Positions 22,604 through 32,632 of a DNA stretch of 64,000 bases are shown here, one piece after another. The notes beneath the pieces are model-generated. The model worked only from the letters and a program-made list of their open reading frames with translations, made no database searches and was not told where the DNA came from. Each line of letters starts with the position of its first letter. Positions within the stretch are counted from its first letter, which is position 1. This stretch comes from Paracamarosporium sp. OC-R06-R3 (lineage: Eukaryota; Ascomycota; Dothideomycetes; Pleosporales; Didymosphaeriaceae): contig JACVRA010000158.1 in NCBI GenBank assembly GCA_019828545.1, forward strand, positions 124,001 through 188,000, read 5' to 3'. A program made the translations under genes and the position numbers.

Positions 22604-25600
22604 AGACGTTGGGTCCAACGTTCGTGTTCTGGTACTCAAGGACAACCCATACTAGCTTCTCGCCTTGGCGAATCCCTCCAGCCTACTCTCAAATCCACGC
22701 AGACGTACTATTCTGCAACAGAGCTAGCTATCGACGTTGCATCGCAAGGGTGAGTCTGTTCTCTGTGACTGAAGCGGAAGGTCGTAGTGTGCCTGCGAAG
22801 CGCAGCGTCGACTTTCTCGCTCAGTCCAGGCCCACCGCACACGATCTTTGCAAAACTCAGTTCAAACCGCTCAAATGAGGCCCACCATTTTCCTGTACCT
22901 GCATCCCTCGGTACTTATCGCTCGCTAACCTCCGCCTGGGCATGGGATGCGCGTGGACTAGCCTTTGTCCCTTGCGCTCTGAGAGCTGCCGATTTGGGTA
23001 GTCTAAGACCGCCGAGTCATTGGGGGCTCAGAAAAGATCTTTTGACCTAGGCAACGAATACTGCCGAGGCGATGACGCTCCGACGGATTGGTGGACTGGG
23101 ATGTAGCAAGTTTGCTGCTGTGGCGTGCATGCGTTGGTACGTGGGCAAAGCGCCCAGTAATCACAGGTGTGGGGTTGACTACGCGTATTCGTTGCGTGTG
23201 CACTAGTACGAGGTATGTCACTATATGAACAGCCCCATTAACATAGCAAGGAACAGTAGACATAATGTTAGCGTCTTTCAGCCGCGTTTAGTCTACGCTT
23301 GGGCGGCTCCACAGCTTAGCTTTTTGGGGTCCATGTTAGACTGAACTATGCTAAAAGCATCGCTCGGATCGAACACCTGAAGAAGTACCGGTATTGTACG
23401 GCTGCCTACCGCGATACATGCTAGCAAGTCGTAGCTTGCTGACGATCAAACTACCATTCCTTTCGCTACGCAAAAGCTTGGAAATGTTGGTATTGTCGGG
23501 CACAGAACAAACCCGGAGCCGATTCCCTGTAGATCACCGATTTCATTGATCCTCTAGCGAGTCCCGGTGCTGCGGCGATTCTGCCAGGAAGTGACATGCA
23601 GTAGTCCAAACATCGGGTAGCGAGGTCTCCGCCTGCCATCACACAATACGAACGCCACATGTCAGGTACCTCCTCCGTTAGGTAGTACATCGTGCAGTAG
23701 GCCATCTTCCCTGTCATAACCAAAGTATTTGCGACAGCCTTTTCCCAAGCAGAGCATGATTCCGCTACGGACTTCGTCGACTTTACCAATCGGGATTTAC
23801 GCACCGTAGAAATGGCGAATCAGAATACTTCAGGCTAAAATTTTTTCAATCGAAGCATCGTGATCATGTGGGCTCCTTACGCTGTATAGTTTTCCTCTTT
23901 TTAGTTGCATATCAAACCAGATGTGGAAACCCGTGACCAGCACGCTGGCCAAAACGAGGTCTTGGTCCCGCTGGCGTGGATGCATTGGTGCCCAACCGGC
24001 CGAATTCCTGTTATGATGACACTCTAGAAACTTAGTCCAAGATGTGCAAGTTATGTGGTATCTTGGTACCTTTCTCGGCAAGATAACCGGTATACTAACG
24101 ATCCTTTGTCGATCAAACACCTGCATCGTGCTTAATCCCTGACTTCTACATAGAGAGCACAAATGCCAGAAATTTTTGAATGACGTGAGCTTGCTGATCT
24201 GTGAAATCTCCCATAAGCGACACGTAATGTTCACTAACTGCGCCTTGGACGTTCCAGGCAATATATCCTCCTACTAGGGCGTGCGACCTACTACAAACGT
24301 ACATTTCCGTGCCTCGGCCAAACGATGAAATTAGGGTACTTCAAAATTTCAGATTAGGTTGTTTCAGGCTGCTATACCATTACGAGTTAGCCGAGTGCCG
24401 TCTATGTACTCACCGACCTTTAATTATCAACACTTGCGCTGGGTTGTGTAGCGTACGGGGAAGCTACTCAGCAAATCCGCCACTGGAGATGATGCAGTGT
24501 TGCGCAAAACGAGATCTTCTCAGGGATGAGGCGGAGTCTCCGGCGGTGCATCGGAAATTATTTTAGTACATTTTCTTCATTGGGGCAAGTATGTTGGTGG
24601 ACGCCTGAGGCGTAGACTAGACAGTAGGATCCTCGTGGAACCAGCTTGTCATTTCCTTTTCCGGTAATTGAGATGGAACTGATCCTTTTCAATAGTCATG
24701 ACGTTGTAATTAGTCAGTCACGGGTTCATACGAATTCAGTTCACGGCTTTTCGAAAAGTATAGTAATATGCATACTTGTCGCATAGCGTCTATATTTGAT
24801 TAGATCTTTTGTCGCGTGAAAAGATGGCAATGATAATTAGAGAGAAAGCCAAGTGGATCTTCCCGTCCCGCTATGGAGCGGGAAGAACACGCGAGCCAGC
24901 GACTCATGAGGTGCATACAGCGAATATACTCTGTATGATCTTCACCGATTGTTCGAATCTGGCATACCTGAGACCTATGAGGCTGTGAATGAGGCTTTTT
25001 GATAACGAATTACTCTGTTTCAGCGCCACATTTGCCACACTCACCGCATTCGTACTCTGCGATTTGACAACGAGCCAGAAGATGACATCCCACCCTACGT
25101 AAGAATATAGACACCCTATCATTACCCCCTATTTATTGATCAGTGAGATTACTAGAGGGCTAAACATATACCTGGCGCTTCGTTAAAAGGAGTGAGGTTT
25201 CCCATATCTATTTATACCACGCACAGATTTCGCCTTGGCACTTCTATTTGTCACGCTTATAACGTATACATATTGCTAGTGGTCAACCACATCTGTCAAA
25301 CAATAGAACCCACGAATACTGTAAGCAGGGTACATTATGATGTGGGCTAGATATCCTTATAAACTTCACTTTTTCTTACCCTCTTAGCTGTCGTTCCATC
25401 TACTATTTTCACTCACAGGACGAAAGTTAAAGACTCCCTTCTTTCACATAGTTCTGGGGGTAGAGTATTTAGTAGTCGCTAAGCTCCACTCAGGATACTC
25501 GCGTTAGTATTTTCTGCATTTTTTTCAAAATTATACCACAATCTTTGCAGATACGCCTTCATTTTAAGTGGATCCAGCAATCCTCTCAATAGCAACGAAG

Positions 25601-26173
25601 TCAAAAGCCATGAAAAAATATGACTATCATCCTCTTTATTGATAGCGCCACCGTTATGGGTCGCGATATTGTTTAAGTCTTGGCTTCAGTCAATGCCCCA
25701 CGATTTTCGCATCCTCGAAGACCTACTCGGTCAAAGCGTTGTCCATTTGCCTCTTCATGGCCATGAGCATCTTGTTGGGTTCATCTAGTGCCTCAATTTA
25801 GCCGTTTTATAAGTTGACTCGAATTGGCGTTCACTGTCAGTTCGTGTATTATTGTGCACTAAGAGCGTCTGATAATTCGAGCGTGAAATAACACTGAGTA
25901 GCATTTTGTCACATATAGCGGGTTCTTTATCGTTGGGGGCAAGAAATTTTGAGAGCGTCGTCGAATACAGGCCGCTAACTTATAATTATTCCTAGTCTCA
26001 TGCCCTGCGGTGAAACCGGAGAGCAATATAAATCTGGATTTCTCTAACTTGTTCAACGTGCGAACACCCCATCGACTCGAGTCACCCCTCAAACCCCTCA
26101 ACCTCAATCAACCTCTCAACCAAAAAGAGGGCGATAATATTAGGACCAGATATATCAACTCAATTTTGTCGCT
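22604..26173. other. Long gene-poor region
   Basis: About 3.6 kb without a gene I can support. Minus-strand open frames at 23466-23804 (112 codons, with MAYCTMYYLTEEVPDMW) and 23830-24261 (143 codons) lack recognisable domains, and neither is obviously coding. From about 24,600 to 26,000 the sequence is AT-rich, as in decayed repeats, but no terminal repeats were found. Confidence 0.4.
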
Positions 26174-27315
26174 ATGGGATATCAAGCTCGCCCTCACCAA
26201 CTATACGACGACAATAACTACCTAGGCGCCTACATCTGCATTCGAGATACTAACGAACAATTACTTTATCCCTCGAGAGGTGGAACTTTCATCATCGATG
26301 ACAGGACGTTTTCTTGGCAATCTCGATGCGTGGCTCCACCTCTGGAGCCTGGAACCGACCCCCCGGGCCCAACACCAGGCCTAACACCCACTCGAACTCG
26401 GAGAACGGAACCAATTGAATTACCCACAAGTATGGACTCTTACCCACTCCAATCGCAAGATATCGAGATAGCTCAGCAAGCAAGACAAGTCAACTCCTCG
26501 ACCGATAAATGTAAAAATGTGGAAGAAAGGGAAGCACTGCTTAGTCCAGAAGGCCAACTCAAGAGCCCCAGTGACGAAGTCGTGAACGCTAATGACATGT
26601 TGGCGGTAGAGTTGCTGCGTGGAGAAGAACGCTCAGGCGGTACTAATTTGGCTCAACATACATCCATCCCAGCTACAACCGGACATGCTAGATGTATACA
26701 TGATCAACAACACGGTTCAGCCGCCCACTCTCAGGTGGCCGGAGCACCTGCTTTTTTGTCCACTCCAAATAACATAGATTGTGTGCATATGGTTGCTTGC
26801 CGTCAAAAATCAGCGCAAATACAGCCCATGCAGCCCACATCGACCAAAGACAACTACGCAGTTGAAGATCGTCACAAGGGCGACCAAGCTCTCGATATGG
26901 ATGATGCTGCCGATTCATTTCAGACACATCTCCGGCCTGTTCCTGGTTCGCCTGATCCTATGGCTTTGGGTTCTTCTAGTCTATCCATCGACAGAATCGA
27001 TAAAAACACGCGCATGCCAGCTCACTCCAAAACTACAGCCGTTCCGCAACCACCCGCTTTTCCATTGAGATTTCCATCGTGGGGTCACCTACATGACTCA
27101 AAGCTTCAAACGGCCCACGATAGCCTGCGAGTTGCGGCATTTCTTTCCTCTCACCCTTCTTTGGTTGTACCTCGTACGCCGCAGCAAACCCGTGAGTAGG
27201 TATACATAATTCATTGTCTTTATGCCCATACTACACATATTCAGCTAACAGCCAATGTTATTATAACTATGCTCTCGGCATCTCTTTTTCACAAGCACGC
27301 TCTCTTAAAGCCTAA
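26174..27315 (+). CDS. Orphan protein, disordered
   Basis: The frame opens with ATG at 26174 (MGYQARPHQLYDDNNYLGAY). It begins with a short ordered stretch containing YPSRGGTFIIDDRTFSWQ, then a Pro-rich linker and some 250 polar residues that look disordered. Without splicing it stops at 27199 after 341 residues. A strong donor (CCC/GTGAGT at 27192) and an acceptor ending at 27244 would instead give a 362-residue form ending in SQARSLKA. I recognise no domain. It sits in the gene-poor zone, which makes a lineage-specific gene likely. Confidence 0.45.
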
Positions 27316-28328
27316 TAACTCGCAAGTCAAGCTTATCCCGTAACTTGACGCTTCTCGTCGACTAGCTTCGCTTCCATTTATCCCTTTTCGCTCTACTGTC
27401 CTTAATGTTGCGGCATCTGCATTAAAAGTTATAGATAGATCAAATATATTCTTTTCTTGTAGCCAACGTCTTCCCCTGGAAACCTCTCGAGTCGCTGCTG
27501 ATCCAATTATTCATTGTCCCATGTTACTTCATCAAACAGGAAGGAGTTTCGTTGATTTCTCATAGCGACGACTTGTTCTCGTCCATAAGGACACAGTATC
27601 GATCCTTCGTTACAAAAATACCAAATATTCATATGAGGCTAAGCAGATGCTGAGTAAAAGTGGTACACAGGAAGTGCAACCAACTCAGTCAAGTGAGGAG
27701 CATTGTTGGTTTTACCTGAGCATTACGAGTTCAGGTGCACAGTATGTCGAGAAGGTGGGTTTACATTGTTATGGGAAAATGAGGTGATTCCATATGGTGG
27801 TGAAATGAGAAAGATACGAATTGGAGGACTGAAAAGGAAGCACTTACTGTTTTTACAAAGACTTAGACCGTTCGAGGCAATGGGCATACTATGTTCTATT
27901 ATGGCGTTGTAGCCACCTATAGTGAAACCCGACTCAGATGCCCTTCTGTCATGTTGTCTATGCTCTATTAGTTGGGACCCTAATCTGTGACAATGCAATT
28001 GCTACCAGACAAGAATTCCGTCTGCATTATCCATTATAGAGGAAATTAAGCAGGGTAGTAACAGTAACCTGCTTTGAGAATGTGCAAATGGACATGACTC
28101 ATACAGTCAACAAGTACACATTCACTACGGCTTCTTCACAATCTGCACTGGAACAAGGCGGAAGGTTCGAGATAGATCTCTAACTATATGAAACCATCAA
28201 TTCCCTGCCCTCATAGATTGCTTAATACTTACCTTTTGTGCAAGCTCAACGTCGAAGATTAAACTTATCTAACGGAAATATCCGGCGCCAGCAAATCTCA
28301 GTACGCAATATCTGAACTTGAGCCATAT
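27316..28328. other. Intergenic AT-rich region
   Basis: About 1 kb between two orphan genes. A 69-codon frame at 27703-27912 contains an FRCTVCREGG stretch but has no support as an exon. Nothing else was recognised. Confidence 0.35.
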
Positions 28329-28372
28329 TCGAGCTGAATTCGAGCCGCACTCGAGCCGCACTCGAGCCGCAA
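28329..28372. repeat. 11-bp tandem repeat (TCGAGCCGCAC)
   Basis: Four consecutive 11-bp units: one diverged (TCGAGCTGAAT, 28329-28339), two perfect (28340-28350 and 28351-28361) and one partial. It lies about 300 bp upstream of the next start codon, so it could be part of a promoter or 5' UTR. Confidence 0.8.
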
Positions 28373-28658
28373 TCCAGCCCTTCAACAACATCTCTATTCC
28401 TGCTCCGAATTCAACGCCACCCGCACCCTCAACCCTCTTCGTTGGAGCAGTTCAACTTATTTAATGTCCATATTGGTGAGCTGTGATATTGGGGTCGCAT
28501 ATTGAAACATAAACGAGTTCGAGTCTGCCAGCCTAGTCTGCCGTCCTCAGGTGCTAAAATTTCTCACTTTTTATTACCGCCGGAGCGGAACTAGCCCACA
28601 GTCGAAAGACGTAAACCCCATTCGCACCACGAGCTTCGAGTCTACCAGTCAAGTCCAT

Positions 28659-29483
28659 ATGTCTCGTCGAGCCACGTATACCCAAGATGGCTTCGAGTTT
28701 GTATTCGCAACGGCGGAACATGGTGGACCGGGAACCTTCACAACACTAGACGGTCGCTCGCATACACCCAACGTTCTGATACCGACCGAACACCAGGATC
28801 TATCTTCGCAGGCTTCAGTGCCTGAATTTGGTGGCATTGCTAGGAATACACTCGTTGCCTCTCTGAACAGCCGTTTCACTCCCATCAACAAGGCGCAGAT
28901 TGTCAACTCACACGCAGAACTTGAAGAAGCCCCAGCGGCCAATACTAGCACTTCGGTCGATCAAAATCACCATTTTGAGGAGTCTGATGGATACCCTACT
29001 ATCAAGACATTTAAGAACTTTGGGACTGTTCGAGCCCATGTTTCCGGGGATACCGAGCGTCATGCACTTCAAGACACGAACGACCAGGACTGGGAATCGG
29101 ATGATATTGTTCCCCAAGCTGCGCCTTCAGCTCAACAGGAAACAGCTGGAACAGCTGACAACAACACGACAGATTTTGGTGCAGACTCCGTTTCTAATGG
29201 GTCACACCATTTCGAGAAGTTTTCGGTCGACGAGAATCGAGAGATTCTAACAGCCTGGCTCAACGGATGGTCCATTGCCAGAATTGGTCGAAATACTTGT
29301 TTCGATCGCACTGGAAATCAATGCAGACAGAGGCTGATGTATATGAAACGCCCCATCATAGGGCAGATTGGGCCGCATAGGGAAGCTAGCGGCGAGCGTC
29401 GTTGGATCAGACTTGACATGCTTCAAACCTATAACGTTCAAGTTGCGCACATAGTACATGACAATAAAGTGTACGCTGTCTAG
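28659..29483 (+). CDS. Orphan protein with C-terminal Myb/SANT-like helix set
   Basis: 274 residues from the first ATG at 28659 (MSRRATYTQDGFEFVFATAE); the frame is open from 28551 without an ATG. The N-terminal 190 residues are polar and probably disordered. Near residues 195-240, FSVDENREILTAWLNG, then WSIARIGRNTCFDRTGNQCR and QRLMYMKR follow the pattern of a Myb/SANT-like domain (acidic start, spaced aromatics, basic last helix). DNA binding is therefore possible but inferred. The domain lacks the canonical third tryptophan. A CTCAG just before 28551 may end an intron in the 5' UTR. Confidence 0.55.
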   Translation: MSRRATYTQDGFEFVFATAEHGGPGTFTTLDGRSHTPNVLIPTEHQDLSSQASVPEFGGIARNTLVASLNSRFTPINKAQIVNSHAELEEAPAANTSTSVDQNHHFEESDGYPTIKTFKNFGTVRAHVSGDTERHALQDTNDQDWESDDIVPQAAPSAQQETAGTADNNTTDFGADSVSNGSHHFEKFSVDENREILTAWLNGWSIARIGRNTCFDRTGNQCRQRLMYMKRPIIGQIGPHREASGERRWIRLDMLQTYNVQVAHIVHDNKVYAV

Positions 29484-30240
29484 CTCGCGGACTCCGTGCG
29501 CCAAGGAGTTGAAACCTGCTCGCTGTTAGTGAGAGGTGAACAAGAACGATACCACGAACGCCCATAGATGTCAACATGTTTCTTCGAACACCAGAGCTCC
29601 CACATGTCATTGTTCTACTTTGGTATTTTCCCCTCTTCTTTTGATACAGTCTGGTTTCTAACTGCCAATAAGTTCTGAATCCAGCAGAATCAGCACGAGC
29701 TCTCGGCGCACCAATGCTTTGCGCTAGTCTTATTTGTTGTATTCAAGCAACAAAAGCATACAGTGTTTGCTACAACGGACTTTTGCTATGGTCCATAATT
29801 TGTATTAAGAGCGTTGTTCCCCTTCTATGTTGAAGTTAATGCACCTAGTAAATCTTGATGACGAGGTAGAAAAGTTCGAGTAAACTGTGGATAACCAAAC
29901 ACATAAATTTCATGGAAACTTGCGTTAGCTCGATTGCTAGTGGGTCACAACTATCTTTGTTTGGTATATTCTTTTGGTCACAATGCGATGCAAAGGTATT
30001 CTGAACTGTCTACCAGTCCCATGCCATGCATTGATGTACGACGTGATGCATTATCTTGAGGGCTTGATTTACGTAAGGTATCTTGACTTCCAGAAACTTA
30101 CCAGAGCCTCGATGGCCATCGATGAAGAGTAGGTGTGATATGGAGAGTGATACCGTTCAAGAAAAGACACAAGTGCCTATTGTTCCCTTGAAAATTGTCT
30201 ATTCCGCCTAACGAATGTTAGGAAAGATACATTGTTATGT
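29484..30240. other. Intergenic, 3' flanks of convergent genes
   Basis: About 760 bp, moderately AT-rich, with no supported gene or repeat. It should hold polyadenylation signals of the Myb-like orphan (plus) and the HET-like membrane protein (minus). Confidence 0.4.
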
Positions 30241-31668
30241 TCACACTCTCTGCTCGACGACCTCCAAGTTAAGATCCCTCACAAGCTCTTGATCCTCAAA
30301 ATACGCATCACGCTCGTCCTTACTCGACATATAGCGCGAGTGGACTTCCGGTCCTACTTCTAGCATTTCAAGCACACGCCTTGCTACCTCCGGAGCGAGT
30401 GTTACCGTGTATCTCGGAACGAGTGTCGTCTTCCAGCGTTCGTGCCGATATGAGAAAGTGGCTAGAACTTCATCCCCAGTGCGAATCTCGTGCACTTCAG
30501 TGTGCTCAATGTGTCTGACAGTGAAGTCGTTCGTGTTTGTTATGCTCCTTTGTCTTTGCGTTACTAGAGATTTGATTTGAAACTTGGTATACGATAACGC
30601 GAGGAAGGATCCGTCCACCATGTATTCGCGAACGCGTCCGTATGTAGAAGCTGAAAGAAGCAAGACGACCGTCAAGAGATAATCGTTTGGAGGCAGAGGT
30701 TCAGCCGCGATGAACACTTCTGCCAATGGCGGAACAATGAACTTGAAGTCGTGCACGTCCGCCATGTTATTATGCCCATTAAGCAGCTCCAGAGCAGGTG
30801 TGACAAAATCTGCTACCCACGCTTTCCTCAACTGATCGGCAAATCTCGTTCCTGTCATGCGACTCCGTGGCACGCGTCCCAGCCACCAATGAAGAAGGCT
30901 CCTGTGTATATACGTTCCTTGACGAAGATGGCCGACATAAACAATTTTGTGAGGATTGCGCAACATCATTTTGATTTCGCTGAAGATCCATGGTCGCAAC
31001 ATGATGTAACTGAAATCCAACCGCTTATCGTCATAAGCAGCAATGACTGGTATAGTTGCGTATAGATTGCCGAAGCGCGACACCTCTGGGATTAGCTCTT
31101 CGGCTGAGAGTGTCTGGTCTAACGAGATGATATCAATGAACAGGAAGCGGATTTTGTGTGCCTTGGCATATACAATGGCGTGCGCGACGTTAGGGGATAG
31201 GTCCGAGGATGACTGAGCGAAGTCCCAGCGCCAACTGAGAACAGCTACTCGGGATGGATCCTGTACGGGTAACGAAACTGGGCAGGTGGGTAGTGAACTG
31301 ATCCGAGCCCCATCTTTTAGCGTGGAGACATCAACATCTGCAATATCGACGGCGAGGTATTGGCCAATTACGGGAGCGCGTTCGCGGTATGCTCCCTCTG
31401 TGCGATTTTCTTGAACGAGCAATGGGCTCCGTTCTGGACAGAGGTGCTGGCGGCGGAATATTCTTCTTGTTCTAAGCCAACACAGGAACACGAGTTCCAA
31501 GATTCCCTCTATGATAAAGACAAGGCACAAAGCAGGGTAGATCAGCACTAAAAGTATAGGCCAAATGGTGTAAAGGAATATGACGGGAAGGTGCTCGGTC
31601 TCATGGCTTTCTGAGAAGAAGAAGTCGGTCAGTTCAGCAGGAAGTAGCACTTCCCGGGCGCTCGTCAT
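30241..31668 (-). CDS. Membrane-anchored HET-like domain protein
   Basis: Intronless protein of 475 residues. Residues 28-64 (LPVIFLYTIWPILLVLIYPA onward) form two closely spaced membrane helices followed by a basic stop-transfer segment, RTRRIFRR. After a linker, VAVLSWRWD at 141-149 and IRFLFIDIISLDQ at 173-185 match in order and spacing the two core motifs of fungal HET domains (YVALSYVWG and LWIDALCIDQ), which share the TIR fold. The rest is a large cytosolic part ending in charged helices. HET proteins trigger cell death on non-self recognition. A membrane-tethered, divergent version is unusual. The motif match is my reading and needs a profile search. The promoter region is shared with the MIC12-like gene. 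Confidence 0.65.
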   Translation of the reverse strand: MTSAREVLLPAELTDFFFSESHETEHLPVIFLYTIWPILLVLIYPALCLVFIIEGILELVFLCWLRTRRIFRRQHLCPERSPLLVQENRTEGAYRERAPVIGQYLAVDIADVDVSTLKDGARISSLPTCPVSLPVQDPSRVAVLSWRWDFAQSSSDLSPNVAHAIVYAKAHKIRFLFIDIISLDQTLSAEELIPEVSRFGNLYATIPVIAAYDDKRLDFSYIMLRPWIFSEIKMMLRNPHKIVYVGHLRQGTYIHRSLLHWWLGRVPRSRMTGTRFADQLRKAWVADFVTPALELLNGHNNMADVHDFKFIVPPLAEVFIAAEPLPPNDYLLTVVLLLSASTYGRVREYMVDGSFLALSYTKFQIKSLVTQRQRSITNTNDFTVRHIEHTEVHEIRTGDEVLATFSYRHERWKTTLVPRYTVTLAPEVARRVLEMLEVGPEVHSRYMSSKDERDAYFEDQELVRDLNLEVVEQRV

Positions 31669-32103
31669 GGTGTCTTTTGGTTTTCAGTTGCATTGGACAT
31701 GTGCTGTTCATAGTTGTGCAAGTGATGGGGCTGAGTCGCGGCCTCATGTTTCATGATCGAGGCTGGTGTTCAGGCAACCGCATGGATGCATGAATGGCAG
31801 CTTGTAATCTGGGGCCAAATAAAAGCACACGCATCCTTCGACTCACTGTCAGAGAGTGTCGTGAGCGTTGCATATGATAGAATTCAAGAGGTGAGTTGTG
31901 TCATTGGAAGTATGGTCAGCCATATGAGGTTAGTCGGACTTGGCAGATGGGGAAGCTGTCGCAGGTGCGGAGCTCAAGCTACAACAAACAACGTCACCTG
32001 CCAACCACCCACCTACCACATCACACGTACGACTGCGCACGTCGCAGAATACATCTTTTTCAAAAGCAATCCACTCAAGAGCTCACGCGAGCCATTGGCG
32101 TAA
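31669..32103. promoter_or_regulatory. Divergent intergenic region (HET-like/MIC12-like)
   Basis: 435 bp between divergent start codons. It presumably carries both promoters. No specific motif was recognised. Confidence 0.4.
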
Positions 32104-32632
32104 ATGGCATCACGACTCCTTCTCCCGGCGACCCGGACAGCTGCCCGTAGCATCCAGCGAGTGCCGGCCCGCGGCTTCCAAACGAGCAATGTGTTGAGAC
32201 AGGAGGTGGTTGCACCTGCGCCAGTGAAGAAGCCCGTCGGCGCCTTCCGCGGAGGGTGAGTCTCTTTCTGCGACATGCGACAGCTTTTTTCAGACGCTTG
32301 GAGATGTGCTTTGCAGAGCAGCACAGGAATGAATCGTGGCTGACTGGCTTATATCAGGCTGTTTGGATTCCTGCTCGGAGCGACGACTGCAGGCGCCGGC
32401 ATGTACTACTACGTCATTGACGAGTACCGCGTTTCGAACGAGCTCTTGACCGAGGACATCTACGTACGTTGGCCGCTAGACTAAGCCTCGCGCGCCCGCA
32501 TGCATTGCATAGCTTGCGGGACTGACCATGTTACGAGTATTGACTGGATTCTAGGCCTTGCAGTCCGCCGTACAGCGAATAGAGAGCTACGTGAAGACGC
32601 TCGAGGAGAAGGTGGATGTGCGGAAGAAGTAG
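32104..32632 (+). CDS. MIC12: MICOS complex subunit MIC12-like
   Basis: Mitochondrial inner-membrane protein of 111 residues from exons 32104-32255, 32358-32463 and 32555-32632. The N-terminus MASRLLLPATRTAARSIQR is Arg-rich and amphipathic, as in a mitochondrial presequence. GLFGFLLGATTAGAGMYYYV forms the single membrane helix with glycine spacing. The C-terminal helix ALQSAVQRIESYVKTLEEK would face the intermembrane space. This layout matches Mic12/Aim5, which helps hold crista junctions together. Length is normal for the family. Both introns are about 91-102 nt, and phases agree at both joins. Confidence 0.88.

Noticed and set aside
23466..24261. Two minus-strand frames (112 and 143 codons) as a two-exon gene
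   Set aside because: No plausible splice pair joins them and neither matches a family I know, so I left them as part of the gene-poor region.
24940..24980. Sequence resembling a tRNA T-loop (GTTCGAATC)
   Set aside because: No acceptor stem, D-arm or anticodon arm can be folded around it.
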